The notes: a model not told the origin generated them from the letters alone. Shown: positions 10,009-23,301, counted from the stretch's first letter. The stretch is 64,000 nt of DNA from Linnemannia hyalina (GCA_019671135.1 JAHRHY010000022.1:124001-188000); one strand, 5' to 3'. A program made the numbers and translations.

Positions 10009-12963
10009 ATGTGTGGAATCACTGCATTACTCCTCGCTGATCAGAATCAGATGGCCAGCCCTGAGCTCTTTGAGGGCCTCGGTATGCTTCAGCACCGTGG
10101 CCAGGCAAGTTCTCCCCTTCTTCTTTTACTTTCGACAATTATATTGTCCAAGGACAACAGCAACGAATTCAACTTCAGTAGCAAACAGGACAAACGACAA
10201 TGCTTCAACTCTTTGTTCAGGGACCATCTATCTAATCGACGACTTTTGATTGCCTCTTTTATTACTCCGGCACCCCACACATCCTGACACAATAAAAACC
10301 ATTTAGGATGCTGCTGGTATTATCACCTGTGGAAACAAGGGACGCCTGTACCAGATCAAGGGCAGTGGCATGGTGCGCGATGTCTTTGACCAGCCCAAGC
10401 TTGAGCAGCTTGTTGGCAACATGGGAGTCGGCCACGGTAATGCATCTTTTTCATTATGTGTTTTTCCCACCACTTGATTTGAATTATTGCTCATAAGAGA
10501 TGAAGGTCTTCATCCGATTCAATCGGCGCCGAGTTTGAACCGACCAGACAACTGAAGAGACACGGCGTAACAACTTTGGAAAAAGGAGAAAAGGGGGATA
10601 AACAGGACTATCAACCCTCTCTGTCTCTCCTTCTCTCGCGCTAGTCCATCCTGCAGTCATTGTTCACCCCTGCGTCTTGCATATTTTTTTTCTTTTACGC
10701 CAACTCGCACCTGTACTCATACTCCGACAACTTGTTCTCTTCTGCCTTGAATGACTATGACTACATAGTCCGCTATCCTACTGCTGGAACCTCGTCCTCG
10801 TCCGAGGCTCAGCCATTCTATGTCAACAGCCCCTATGGCATCACCTTTGCCCATGTAAGCCTTGATCTTTCTTTTTTTTTTCTCGCATGGTTATCAGGAT
10901 TGAATTCAATGCAGATCGAATGATGTGCAATTTTCATGAGATCGCCGTCAATTATCGGATCTTTATATTTTATTTGTTGTTGGTTGTCCCAGGACTATGG
11001 CGCCATTGTACCCACACAAAAAAAAACTCACACACTTACCATCAACCCCACTTCGTCTCTTCAAAACCTTCCCTCACATCAAAATAGAACGGCAACCTTG
11101 TCAACGCAGATGAGCTGCGCGAATTTTTAGACAAGGATGCTCATCGACACATCAACACGGACTCGGATTCGGAGTTGCTGCTAAACATTTTCGCCAACAA
11201 CCTCGAAAAGACGGGCAAGTCCCGTATCAACGAGGAGGACATCTTCACTGCCATCAAGGGTATCTTTGACACCTGCCATGGTGGTTATGCCTGCGTTGCC
11301 ATGATTGCCGGTATGTTACCCAGATGAACTCAATGCTTTCTTTGTATAGGTCGGGCTATGAGGACATGATAAAGTAACGTAAGAAATCATGTTTTTTTTT
11401 GTTATTGCTAGGATTCGGTATCATTGGATTCCGCGATCCCAACGGCATTCGCCCTATCGGATTCGCAAAGCGTGAATCGCAGAGCCCCGGTTGCGGAACA
11501 GATTACATGTTTGCATCAGAGAGTGTTGTTTGTGATGGATGCAGTTTTTCGGATTTCGAGGATCTCAAGCCCGGTGAGGCTGTGATTGTCAACAAGAACA
11601 GGACGGTGACTCGTCGGGAGCTGGTCCCCAACGCCAACTTTACCCCCTGTATCTTTGAATACGTTTACTTTTCTCGTCCAGATTCTATCATTGATGGAAT
11701 CTCAGTTTACAAGTGCCGCTTGGCGATGGGCGAAGCTCTTGCGGATGAGGTTGCGCGCAAGTTGGGAGCTGATATGGATATTGATGTCATCATTCCTGTA
11801 AGTTTTAAGAGGCCGTTCTTTTTGTCGAATTGGTTTTATGAGTACATTTGGGGACATGCTCGCTCACGTATATATGGACATACATTTACACTTGGTATTG
11901 TTTTAGGTCCCTGATACGAGTCGTGTGGCTGCACTTCAGACGGCATACAAGCTGGACATCACATACCGCGAGGGATTCATCAAGAATCGGTATATTGGAC
12001 GCACCTTCATCATGCCTGGCCAGGCCTTGCGCAAGAAGACTGTCCGTCGCAAGTTCAACGCCATGTCCCTCGAATTTGCGGGCAAGAACGTCTTGATCGT
12101 CGATGGTATGTTTCCTCTTTACAGCCTTTTTTTTTTTTTTTTTTTTTTTTTGCTCGTGTTTGTCAAACATTAATTTATCTCTGCGGAATGAGTACTCACT
12201 CCTGTCTCACACGTAACTAACACTACTTTGCCACTGACGATGTATGGTAATAGACTCGATTGTTCGCGGAACGACGTCAAAGGAAATCGTCCAGATGGCT
12301 CGCGAGGCTGGTGCCAAGAAGGTGTACCTTGCCTCGTGCGCACCTGCAATCCGTTACCCTAACGTCTATGGTATCGACATGCCCTCTCCCCATGAGCTGG
12401 TCGCTTTCAACAAGACCGAGGAAGAGATTGCCGTGGCCCTTGGCGCAGACCGCGTCTTCTTCCAGGTGAGATACAACGCTTGTGTGTTTTTGTGGATAGG
12501 AAACCTCCCCCCCCAAGCTACAAAATGCGCAAGGCAACTTACAACTAGGTCACTTTTTTTTTTGTTCTCTAAATTGTAGGAATTGGATGGGTTAATTGCG
12601 TCGTGCAGCAAGTTCAACCCAAATATCAAGTCATGGGATGCAGCGGTGTTTGACGGAAAATATGTCACTGGCCGTGTCGATGCTGCCTACTTGAAGCATT
12701 TGGAGAACTTGAGAGCGGATGACAAGAAATCGGCTGAGGACCTCCAGAGTCCCGAGGGTAACAATGCTCCATTGGCGCTCTTGTTTTTTTTTTGTTTTTT
12801 TTGTTTTTGTTCTGTGTTCTGTGCCCTCCCTTGTTGGTAGTTTTTGTATGTGCGGATTTGCTGACATGTTTTTTTTTTGGGTCATCGTTTTTTGTTCTTT
12901 TTTTTTTGTGCACAATGTCTAATAGTTCTTGGCCTGCACAACTTCAACTTGCAATTGAAGTGA
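10009..12963 (+). CDS. ADE4: Amidophosphoribosyltransferase (first step of purine synthesis)
   Basis: This cytosolic enzyme converts PRPP and glutamine to 5-phosphoribosylamine, the committed step of de novo purine synthesis. Nine exons give 515 residues: 10009-10104, 10307-10436, 10769-10854, 11088-11310, 11412-11797, 11907-12105, 12254-12465, 12580-12757 and 12926-12963. The start MCGI exposes the N-terminal nucleophile Cys2 of class II glutamine amidotransferases with no propeptide. HRGQDAAG, RYPTAG, FVNSPYG-like and FAHNGNL motifs follow. The PRPP-binding loop [12 protein letters not shown] spans the sixth intron. Length matches fungal Ade4 (about 510). Intron 1 has a GC donor, confirmed because HRGQ|DAAG is continuous only with that splice. 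The last exon (12 residues ending NLQLK) is chosen by phase and is the least certain. Confidence 0.96.
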
Positions 12964-13176
12964 GCAAAAATGACAGCGTGTAAATGGTCCTTCTTCAAGT
13001 GTCGTTGTCGGGGGGAAGAAGTCGTCCAAGCAAGCAAAAAACAAGCAAGCAAGCAAGCAAGGGTAATCTAACATATTTTTTTTTCCCCTCATGATAATCG
13101 CATATCTCTCACCCCTCCATCATATCGTAGACGTCTCCTCCTTTTTTTTTGTTTTTTTTCGTTCGTGACTTCCATG

Positions 13177-13182
13177 AATAAA
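13177..13182 (+). terminator. Polyadenylation signal AATAAA after ADE4
   Basis: AATAAA lies about 215 bp after the ADE4 stop codon, within T-rich 3' flank. The 12964-13529 spacer otherwise holds only T runs, a CAAG repeat near 13040-13060 and a G run near 13280. Confidence 0.5.
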
Positions 13183-13529
13183 AGAAAAAGGACAACTTGT
13201 ATCATTTCTATGTGTGCCTTTGAGTGGGACCTAGTTGGGTGTAGTGAAAAGAAAAAGTGGGAGGAGGTTGGGGGTGGAGGGGGGGGGGGGGCTTTCTTGC
13301 CGTTGGACGTTTTTTTTTTAAGATGATTGGGGAAGCGCGTGTTAGTTATTTATTCTGTGTTCGTGATCGGAAATTGACAAGAGTTGATCCCAATATTGAT
13401 TCTGGAACAAAAACCGTTCCAGATTATTTGTCCCACGACCTGGATCTGTTGGGGATGATGATGCGAAATGTCTTTTCCTTTTGAATTTTATTACGAGATG
13501 CAGTGTAGGTAAAATGGTATACAATTAAA

Positions 13530-16500
13530 TTAGGAGAAGGAAGAGGTTTTGTTGAGAAAGTCCGAGTTCTATCATCGTTGGAAAAAAAAAGGAAAAGAGA
13601 ACAAATACAAGTTAGCGCTATGGGGGAGGGGGGGTAAACACACGCACACATAAACTAACAACCAAGCGAGACCGTGCAAAAGTGAAGACGTACCAATACT
13701 TGGGTCATGGTGGCACGACGGAGAGGGTCGGGGTGAAGAAGAATACGGATCAATTGTCGGGCATGGCTGTTGGGCACCGCCTGTTCAAAGTGAGGGATGT
13801 CGAGTTCTTGAGAATTGGCCCATCGGAGGCCGTTTGCTAGTGCAGGTGTGTCTGGGGATGGGTGTGCCAAAAAGTGGAGTACCGCCTCGTTTGTGGACGA
13901 AATTGGGATCAGCGATCTTGTCGCGTGCAGTTCCTGTTGTTGGAAGTATGAAGAAGATGATGCATATCCAAAGGTCAGTTACCGATCTAATCTCAAGTAA
14001 GAACATGGTCAACAAGGCAGCAGCTGAAAGGTTCAATTTGAAACTTACATAGAGGAGGCATCCGAATGCCCAGAGATCCATGCTGTACCGTGCCGTGACA
14101 TTAGCGGTGGGTTGTGTAGATCCAAACATCGGGGCTTCAACTCCAGTCGCCACTTCTGGCGGGCAATACCTGACCGTGCCCACGCTCGTACATTCCTCGT
14201 CCGCAACTCTCGAAGCCTCCAAGTCGATCAACTTCCACTGCTGTCGCGTATCATCCCGATTCCGCATAATGTTGGTCGGCTTCAGATCACAGTACACAAT
14301 CTTCTTGGAATGACACCACGTCAGACACCGCAGGACGCCCTTCGCAATGTCCTTGATATAACCCTCGTCCAGCGCAGGTTTTGTCCTGTAGAATCCAGCA
14401 CCCTCCAGGTCAAGGTCCTTTTCCAACTCATCCTCCTGCGCGTTCTCGCGAAGAGCAACCTTCTTGGCCGCCTTGGCATTCTGAAGCATCTCTGCAAGGG
14501 TCTCGTCCAACCTCTCGAGAACCGTGAGGCGGATCTTGGCCGGTGAGTTTGGTTCGTCCTGCTCTGAAAGCACCAATGTAGCGACGTGCTTCAGCTCCAC
14601 CACACAAGGTCCACGCAACCGCCGCAACGTCCTGCATTCTCTCTCCCAGGTCTCGCGCCGTCCAAATGACTTGATGACAATGGGTTGTTGGGTATCTGTG
14701 TCGACGGCGTAGAGAATGTCGTTGTATCGGCCGTGGATAGGGTTGGGAGATTTGGAGACCTTGTACCGGGCTGGTAGATTTTGAGTCAAGGTAATCATTG
14801 CAGGGTGGTCCAGAGTAGTGGCTCCAGTAGAGGTGTAAGATGTTGAGACCGACGCTGGTTTATGAGGCTGAGTTGTTGGAGTGGTAGTTGTTGCCTCAAT
14901 CTCGTCCCTCTCGTTGATAGTTTGCTCCAAGAGGCTATCCCGATGTAGGCTGCCAGAGCTACGCCAATGAGGAATGACAATACTGCTCCTTGGGTCGAGG
15001 AATGCAGAAGATCTGGTCGATGCCGCTTCATCCTCCACCACGGGCTCGGGCTCAATCTCAAGTCCTGAACACATCAGACTCACTCTGTCCAGAGGGCTGA
15101 CAGAGTTGAACAGCGTGCAGGTGTCGCGAGGGCTGATGGACCCTTCCCGCGTAATAGTCGGTGTTCCTGCCATGGCGATCGAGGCTGAATCCAACGCCGA
15201 TCCCTTGCGAGATAGGATCGATGGGGCACTGCCATCTCTGCGTACACTCCTATTTGCTGGGAAACTTGGCGTGAGACTTCCTGTAGACTGTGCCATAGAT
15301 CGATTCAAGCCCGAGACACCTGAGCTTCGCGAAGGGATATATCTCAATGGAAGCACTTGTCCAGTCTTCTCGCGTTTGTCAAAAGATAGCGAGGAGGCAA
15401 AAGTCCACCTATCGGCGTCCTCCTCGTCATTCTCTGCCAGATGAGCTGGGTAGTATGGATCTGATCCGATCGAGCCAACCCTTGCGCTTGAACGTTGTGA
15501 TGCTTGATCAATGTCCCGTAGAGATGTTCGCTGGCTGTTGGGTTGCTGATGTTGAGCAGACTGAAGCTCTAAGGATCGGCTTGAGCAGGCCTGGTCTGTA
15601 ATGTCCTCTTCTGTCTCTAGAGTGACTGTAGGGATTGGCGGTACCAGTGTGGCCAAGGGCCGCATCGGAATCCCCTGAGCCGGCGGAGGGATGGATCGGC
15701 GAGCAGTTGTATTGGGCCAACCTCCAAGTGATGATCCCGAGTCCCGTCCTGCATGATGATGATAGTAGCTGGGTTTGTCGTCCAAACTCAGATCCCCAGC
15801 CAAATGCTGCTCAGCGTCTGAGATGTAACTGGCATTATCCTGTGAATGTTTTGTCACTTTCTGGACCTTCCTGGATCCTCTCCTTCTCATGACAAGGAAC
15901 CCGACAAACGCAGCAATCAACGCCAGACTGCCACAGACGATACCGATGATCATTGGCATGTTAGATTTGTTGGAGACATCATTGGGTTCGCCAGGACTGC
16001 TGGGCTGCCTGTTAGGACCAGCCGATCCCAAGGCGCCGTCCTTAGACGAGGTCCATGTCCAGGACGTAGTGTCGAGAATATAGACATTGACGTCGCTGCC
16101 CATGGCTGCGCCATAGCCTCCCCAGACCAGCATGTTTGTCCCGTTTAATAAGGCGGAATGTCCTGTTCTTGGTCCAGGTCCTACTTTTTTGTTTGTTGTC
16201 ATCCTGTTCCACACCCAGGGCGTAACTGAGGCGTCCATGACCCATACGTCGTCGTCCAGCGGTTGGTCTGCTCCACCCCCTATATAAAGATCACACGGAA
16301 GACGAGTGGTCATGGTCAGTGCCAAGGCTATTTTCTTTTGACGTTCGCTCGCCTGAGTGTTTGTGTGTGTCTGAGTTTGTATGGGTGTCTTCAATTGTTT
16401 GTTTAGTTGTTCATGTCCCGCTTGTGCAACGTTAGAATTAGGGAGAGAGAGAGTGGTTCGAAAAAAAAAGAAAAAAAAAAAAGGATGCATGCGAGCAGTG

Positions 16501-17892
16501 CCAAAGTGTAGTAAGGGAAAGTAGTAGGGAGATGTTGGGAAGGAGGTGTCGGGATGTTTGTGCATTTGCAGTGCATCTTACCATAAACCACCATGGTGTT
16601 GTTCAGGCACACCGCGGTGTGGCCCTTTTTGGCAGCGGGAACGCCGCCTCCAACTCCAGGGTTGACGACGCGCTGGACGTCCCAAACCTCCATGTCGAGG
16701 TCGAAGGTGTATACGCTGTTGAAGGCGCTTGAGGTGCCGTCAGTGCCTCCAAAGATGATCATTGTGTTGAGTCCAGACAGCTTGCACATGGAGTGGTACA
16801 TCAATGAGGGTCCGCCGGCGAGCTGTGAATACTCGAATGTGCTGTCGTCCTATCAGTCGTTCGTTGCATCAACAAAATAAAAGATTAAGTTATCTGAAGG
16901 ATCTATCCACTGTCGTTTTTTGGAGGGAAGGGTGCGTGTGCTATCATTTGAGTCGTTTACCATCTTTGTAAAGTCGCTGTAAACCCCTGAGGAGGCATAA
17001 CCGTTCGAGGTAGGTGCTCCGCCATGGATGTAGACATGATTATTCGAAATGCCGACCGCTGCGCCCAGCCGTGTGGAAGGTGTGAAGGCAGGATTTGCTA
17101 TTTGAGAGACAGGGGAAAAGGATGGGGTGATACATGAAACGAGGGAATGAGATATGAAAAGGTAGTGTCAGAAGTGTTGTAGTGGTCGTCGAGGACAATG
17201 AAGTACTTTCAATGAGATGGATTGTGAGAGAGTGGCAAAAGTGTGGAGAGAGAGAGAGAGAGAAGAAAGAGATGGAGTATGTGTAGATCGCTCAATTGTT
17301 ATTTGTCGATGTCGAATATGAATGCAATTTGCAAGAACAATTGTCGAGATCGAGTGAGTGCCCTTGTTGTAGATATATTACGTGAAGTAGGGACGGACCA
17401 GGTCCAGAACGTGGTGTCGAGGACTAGAAGATCTTCGGAGGTGGACGAGGCGGGAGACGGGGTGGTTGAGTTGCTGACAAAGGCCATCATCCTGCCCTGA
17501 GACGTGGCGGGGAAGGAGGCGAGAAACTTTTGTGGAGAGGGCGCATTAGTGCTAGTGGCGTTGGTCGTCGGTGACTGGAACTGGGTCTGCGGTCGAGACC
17601 ACTGCCGCAGGGTGGTGCTCCAGACCCAGAGATCATTCGATCCAGGGACAAGGGCACCGTAGGGGTCGGTTGTCGGGTCTGTTGTGCCGCCAAAGATGAC
17701 CATTGAGGTCTCGATAATGGTTGCTCCATGAAAGGCTCGCCAGGGTGGGTTAGCATCTGCGAGAGGGGTGATCGCTGCCAAGGCTGGAGGGACAGTTGCC
17801 AGGGTCGATAAGAGTGATAAGAGTACTACGACCATAGCTGGTGCTTTGCTATGGTCCAGGAGCCGGTGCGAAGGGAGGGTGTCCCTCGGCAT
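13530..17892 (-). CDS. Kelch ectodomain - transmembrane - protein kinase (receptor-like)
   Basis: Six exons give 1141 residues: 17382-17892, 16961-17097, 16582-16849, 14049-16279, 13694-13933 and 13530-13568. All phases agree. Residues about 18-40 form a hydrophobic signal peptide ending ALAA. Residues 45-385 carry kelch-type blades, for example MVIFGGT, VYIHGGAP, MIIFGGTDG, MVVYGGG and MLVWGGYG, each with a following W-containing strand. A single membrane span lies at about 413-436, ending in a basic stop-transfer MRRRGSRK. A Ser-rich cytoplasmic linker leads to a Ser/Thr kinase-like domain (about 820-1130): VIK (Lys842), the catalytic loop VYCDLKPTN (Asp970), and DLE (991-993) in place of DFG. 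APE is replaced by PPE in a YCPPEVATG motif. The topology suggests a cell-surface receptor kinase. Ligand and activity are unknown. The last small exon is inferred from phase and a kinase-like end, NSDFL. Confidence 0.88.
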
Positions 17893-19005
17893 GGCTGTTG
17901 GTAGTGTGTGAGTGTGTCGAATCAGACGAAAACTGGGGCCAAGATGAAAGAGATGGATTAGGTGAGAGGATGAAGGCGATGAAAAAAGTAAGGAGGTGAT
18001 GGGAGAAGAGGAGTCAGATGGGATCGAGCGGAGGGAGTGAGGATGATTGTCAACAGACAAAAAAGGTGTATATGTCGAAGGAGGAAAAGGGGCGAGGAGC
18101 AAAGAGAAAGGGTGAAGACGTCAAGGTATGGTACGAGGGAAGGAAGAGAGAGAGCAAAAGAGAGAGGGAGAGGGAGAGAGAGAGACAAAGGGAAAGGATT
18201 GAATAGAAGGGATCTCTGAATGGGGTTCCGGCTGGGTTCCACGCTGGCTGTTCGTAGGCTATTAATAAAGAGAAAAGGAATCAAGCGACGACAAGGTGCA
18301 GCAGTAAACAGCGGACAGTAAACGACAAATGACAATCACAACGACAACGACAACGACAACCACCATGTCTCTTCTCTCTCTTATTCCTTGCTTCTTCGTC
18401 GCTCCCTGGCCCTGGCCTACAATGGCAAGTGTAATTGAGTTGCCAGGGTAAGAACGAACAAAGTAACAGCGGCGATGAGCGTTCCTGGATGGCTCTGGCG
18501 GGTATGTATCCCTGTTAGTACATTGACAGGCGCCCACTGTAGAATGTTTTTTCTCTCACAGGGGGTCTCTGAATGCATTCTCCTCTCCCCCCACCACTTC
18601 CGCCTGTAACAAGGTCAGGTACGACAGATTCATCCCGCTCGCTTCATGCTTCATGGTCAAGTAAAAAAACAAAGAGGGCTCTCATCATGATTGAACCTTG
18701 TTCTCAAATGGATGGTTGTTGTCCATGGGCACATCAACATGTCTTCACTCTCACGCTACACAATAGAACAGTTCAAGAAATGTAATACCAGGTCCAATTT
18801 CGATCCCTTCCCTTCTCTGCCTGGCTGGCTGACACCTGGGAGCAATCGGAAAGAACAAATGCAACATGAATATGACAGGAATGCAGACAATTCGTAGATT
18901 TATAGTCTTTGAATAAAGTCTGGAATAAAAAAAATGGATATGATGGCCAATTAAAAGTACAACGAGAGGCGGATAAAAAAAAGTGTACATTGATTGATAG
19001 GACCC
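17893..19005. other. Spacer, promoter side of the kelch kinase
   Basis: No gene seen. The part next to 17893 is purine-rich on the plus strand (TC-rich on the minus strand), with a GA repeat near 18150-18190, as expected for the kelch-kinase promoter. The part near 18900-19005 is AT-rich 3' flank of the eIF2B gene. Short open frames have no protein-like composition. Confidence 0.5.
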
Positions 19006-20595
19006 TCATGCCAATGGGTCAAAGGTATGATCGTTAGGGTCGTAGTTCTCCACACTAGCAGGCAAAACAGCAACAAAAAAAATAGGCATTAGTGTCTGTT
19101 GGTTGACAAACGCGTGCCAGTCCAATCACAAAATTATTAGCATTGCCACATAACATTGCACACATAACATTCGATCGCATGCTAATAAAACAAACGCTTA
19201 CATGAGACGGTAGAGGTAAGATGGAGGATGGCCGCCCTGATTGGTGATGAACAGGTTTACAAACTCGGGCGACACATAATCGTAGTACGGGTTCGTCACT
19301 GTCACCTTCTCCATCAGGTCGCCATCCTCGAATCCAAGAACTGCATCGGGGTTCGTCACGACGTTAAAACTGTCCTCATCGTGGGGGTACAATGGCGACA
19401 GCTTGTACAGCCCTGTGCACACCACAACTGGAATTGAGTGGTGCTTGGCTGCTGCTGCCATCATATGTGTGCCAGAGATGGCGACAAGACCTCCGTTTGC
19501 CAATACTACGCCAAAAAAAAACCACAGGAAATAAGATCAATTCAGAGCAAGCAGGGGTTAGATATGAAGGAAGGGCAAGATGACTAGCGTGCTTTTTATG
19601 TCACTCCTTTCTTTGCAAGAGCTACGAGCAAGACTCTGACACTAACCTGCATGGGTTCCGAGGATAACCTTGTTGACACGCGACATGACTGCAAACACGG
19701 CCGAGTCTGGAATGATTGTGGCCTCGATTCCTGCCTTCGAGAGCTCTAACGCCATCTCCTGTCCGAGATATCTATGAGAGTGTTCAGAAATGAAATGATA
19801 TACAAAGTTTGTCTGATGTACGAAAATACGCTGGTTCATATGCCACAGTTTTCTGTCCGTGTGCTGTTGTGTTTTCTCCTTACGAGGGGGCGGTCTCGGC
19901 GACCAAGACATGGAACTTGCGCTTGCTAGATGCCATCTTCAAAAATTCCTCGACGGTCCTTGACCGACCAATAGTCATAATGATCTCGCTGTGACACACA
20001 ATCGCAGCACAAAAAAACATTGACGAAAGTTAGCGTCAATTGACGGAGCGATTCAAACTGAAATGCAAAAGATAAAATGCTGTTCATTCAAGCCATACTT
20101 TGAATGGATGTGGTTGGTGGCCTGGTTCTTAATGTTCTCGTAGATGGTGTCCAGTTCAATACGAATATCCCGCACTTCCTGGATAATATCGCTTCGAAGG
20201 TTGCTGGAGGCGTGGGTGAACCCCTTGTCATCCGAGCCCGTCTCGCTCAAGAGGTTGTACATGGACGATGATGTTGTCAGGGGAGCTGATTGGAACTCAG
20301 AGTTGTCGTCTGACTTTGAGCTCGCCTCAGCATCCCTGAACTCCTCTCGAATGACATGCAGCACACGACGGACAATATTACCGATAGCAAGCTCTGTGGG
20401 GTTGGCCTCGATCAGCCTCTGGCCGACGGATCGAACGAGGTTCAGCAGGTCATTGGCCTTGGACCAGTTGTTCTTGGAGATGACAACAATGAGCAGCTTC
20501 AGAGTTGCCTGGGCGACTGCTGAGGAGCCAACTAGCTGGCGGCGCTTGAGCTTTGCCACCAAAATGTCGACCAAGTCGTTTGTTCCTTTGCTCAT
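19006..20595 (-). CDS. GCD7: Translation initiation factor eIF2B subunit beta
   Basis: This is a regulatory subunit of the eIF2B guanine-nucleotide exchange factor, which recharges eIF2 and senses its phosphorylation during stress. Exons are 20099-20595, 19884-19988, 19647-19771, 19202-19505 and 19006-19054, giving 359 residues against roughly 350-380 in the family. Family motifs run across the splice sites: [74 protein letters not shown], and the late [18 protein letters not shown]. The end [15 protein letters not shown] is typical of the subunit. The start is the ATG at 20595, the first in-frame Met before the conserved [16 protein letters not shown]. Cytoplasmic; partners are the alpha, delta, gamma and epsilon subunits. 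Confidence 0.95.
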
Positions 20596-21181
20596 GATGT
20601 GGATAGTCAGAAGTGTATGGTGGATATTAAGGAGGAGAGAGAGAGGGTGAGAGGGTGAGAGGGTGAGAGGGAGAGTACCAGTTTGAGTGAGTGTGTTGAA
20701 TGTGCAATGCAAAAGGTTGATCCTGATGTCGAGGGTAGTTTAGCAATGGAAAGGAAAGGTGACTGATTCAAAGTTGATCAACCAATGAGGACCAATTGAC
20801 AACAAAAGGGCAGCAGACACAAAGAGGAAGATTTTCTTTCTCGATTTCTCCAAGGAGATTCCGCTTACGGGGTGTTTGGATTGGACCGTGTTCCCTCCCT
20901 TTTTTTATTTGAGTGTTCAAGAGTGAGGCGAATGACATCAGCATCCTTTCTTTCATTCCTGTCGTTCTCTTCATCCTTTCCCTCCTGACTCGACATCAGC
21001 CTACCTCTCTTTACTCTTCACAGACAGGTAGGCCTCGCTTCAACACACCCGCAGTCCTAAATAAGCTTTCTCACACCCACCCGCCAAGCGATGCCTAGAC
21101 TGACCGCCCTGTTTGCGCGGACGCCGTTCTTACTGACATCAGTCAAGTAGCTCCTCCTCATTCATACATCCTACAATAGCC
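20596..21181. other. Divergent promoter spacer
   Basis: This is the shared upstream region of the eIF2B beta gene (minus strand) and the CAF1 gene (plus strand). Next to the eIF2B start is a run of GAGAGGGT repeats (about 20640-20675). Nothing else is recognisable. Confidence 0.5.
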
Positions 21182-22735
21182 ATGCCGAGCCCCGAGCGTT
21201 CTATTATCCGCGAGGTCTGGGCAGAAAACCTGGATCAAGAAATGGCGCTTTTGCGGGAACTGGTCGATCACTATCCGTATCTTGCGATGGTATGCCCCTG
21301 ATATATGACTAGGCGCACTGAGCTTTCAGGCCAAGGAGGTGACAAAGTAATGAACGAGACGGCAGCAACTCAACCCAGAAAACTGACCGATTCATGTCCA
21401 TCAACGCCCATCGTTTGACAGGACACAGAGTTCCCAGGCGTCGTTGCACGGCCCATTGGTATGGTATTTCTCATCCTCTATCGAAATGCGCTCGTTGCAC
21501 GCCAGGCGACGTTGAGTCTATTGTCAAGAGGCTAATAATTGATTGTTGTTTTATTATATATAGGCAATTTTCGGACATCGGCTGACTACCACTACCAGAC
21601 ACTTCGATGCAACGTGGATCTGCTCAAGATGATCCAGCTCGGCGTTACCTTTGCGGACGAAAATGGCAATGTGCCCAAGGATGCATGCACATGGCAGTTC
21701 AACTTCAAATTCAACCTCAAGTAAGGATCCCGTGAGCGACAGGCTATTGCGACACAAATAGATTTGACTCAGAATACTAACCGGATCATACTATTCTCCT
21801 CAACTCCAAATAGCGATGACATGTATGCGCAGGATTCCATTGACCTATTGATCAAGTCTGGTATCAACTTTCAAAAACACGAAGACTTTGGTATCGACAT
21901 CCACCGGTTTGGAGAGCTTCTGATCAGCTCAGGATTTGTCCTGCTGGATGATGTCAAATGGATCTCCTTTCACAGGTAAACAAAACTATCCAACAATGTT
22001 TGGTTCAAAGTTGTTGAAGGGATGCATGAGCTAGAAATTAACGATATCTTTCTCGCTGTGTGGCATTATAGTGGATATGACTTTGGTTACCTTCTCAAGG
22101 TGTTGACTTGCAGCGCATTGCCTGGAGAGGAGCACGATTTTTTCGAGTTGTTAAGGACATATTTTCCTTGCATCTACGACATTAAGTATCTGATGAAGAG
22201 CTGCAAGAACCTGAAGGGTGGCTTGCAGGATCTCGCCAATGACTTGCAGGTAACATGACTGGCCTACCTTTACCTGTCAAACGTGCTTCAATTGATATTA
22301 CTCAGCGTCTGACGACCATTTCTTCCCACTATATGTCTTGACTAGGTTGTACGGATCGGCGCACAGCATCAGGCAGGAAGTGATAGTCTTTTAACTTGTT
22401 CAGCGTTTTTCAAGATGAGACAGATCTTTTTCGATGACACTATCGACGACAGCAAGTACCTGTAGGTCGCATTTTGGTCTTAGCGTCAACGAAGATGGCG
22501 ACGAGCATATACCTTTACTTCATTAGTCTAATAGCACAACGTTCTCTCTATCAATAGTGGATACCTGTATGGACTTGGATCGGCGGTCGGATCGACGGGG
22601 GCCCAGCCTCCCAATTCTATCGCTGCTTTCAACTCTGCAGCGGGAAGCGATAGCCCGCTTATTACCAACGCGTCAGCAGGTCTGGCGAATGGTAAGCTTA
22701 ACGGTTTTCAGAAGCCAGCAATAAACGGCAACTAA
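21182..22735 (+). CDS. POP2: CCR4-NOT deadenylase subunit CAF1/POP2
   Basis: This DEDD-type 3'-5' exonuclease removes poly(A) tails as part of CCR4-NOT and starts mRNA decay. Seven exons give 311 residues: 21182-21289, 21422-21458, 21564-21720, 21814-21975, 22072-22249, 22346-22461 and 22558-22735. Catalytic residues are present: DTEFPG at the start of exon 2 (Asp and Glu of motif I), [15 protein letters not shown] across intron 4, YDIKYLM, and [15 protein letters not shown] (His and Asp). [20 protein letters not shown] at the N-terminus is characteristic of the family. A Gly/Ser/Asn-rich tail of about 40 residues follows the domain, slightly longer than in animal CNOT7/8 (about 285-292 residues). 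The seven-exon structure is dense for such a short protein. Confidence 0.96.
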
Positions 22736-23301
22736 ATGCGAACGATAATCGCAGCACCGCACTGCCCATCTACGAAAAATAGTGACGTCACCGTACAAAT
22801 TTATCTGAGGCCGCCCAATCATTTTTTTGTCTCTGCGAACTGGTTTTTTATTTGTGGTTGATTCGAGACTGTGTTGAATTCCTTCTCTTCACATCATTTG
22901 GGATTATGTACAGTGCTGCACTTGGCTTGATCAACTCGGGAGCGTGTGTGCCAAGGGGCAACTGCAGGGAATGGCACTGAACGAGGGATAGCCAGGAACC
23001 AACTTCCACCACCAACCACATGTACTGCAGGATCAACATCACACTATCCTCAGCAAAGAACAACGGACCCAAAAAAAATATTTTCAAACAGCAAAAAGTC
23101 ATGCCGAAACTCTGATTCAGCATCCCTTTCTTGTCCCCCATCTTTCCAAATCGCTGATCAGGATGTCACTAAAAACTGGATCCAGTCATCATATCGGGAT
23201 GTTCATGATCACAGAGGGGCTACCAACCAGAATTCATGGGGAAACCATCATCTAATTGATCTTTTTGTTTTTCTCGATTCTGGCACCTTTTCTAGTTCAA
23301 A
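22736..23301. other. Spacer with eL28 promoter
   Basis: No gene seen. It contains the CAF1 3' flank and the eL28 promoter. The open frame on the plus strand across 22946-23300 is not protein-like, and it runs into the eL28 intron region by chance. Confidence 0.45.
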
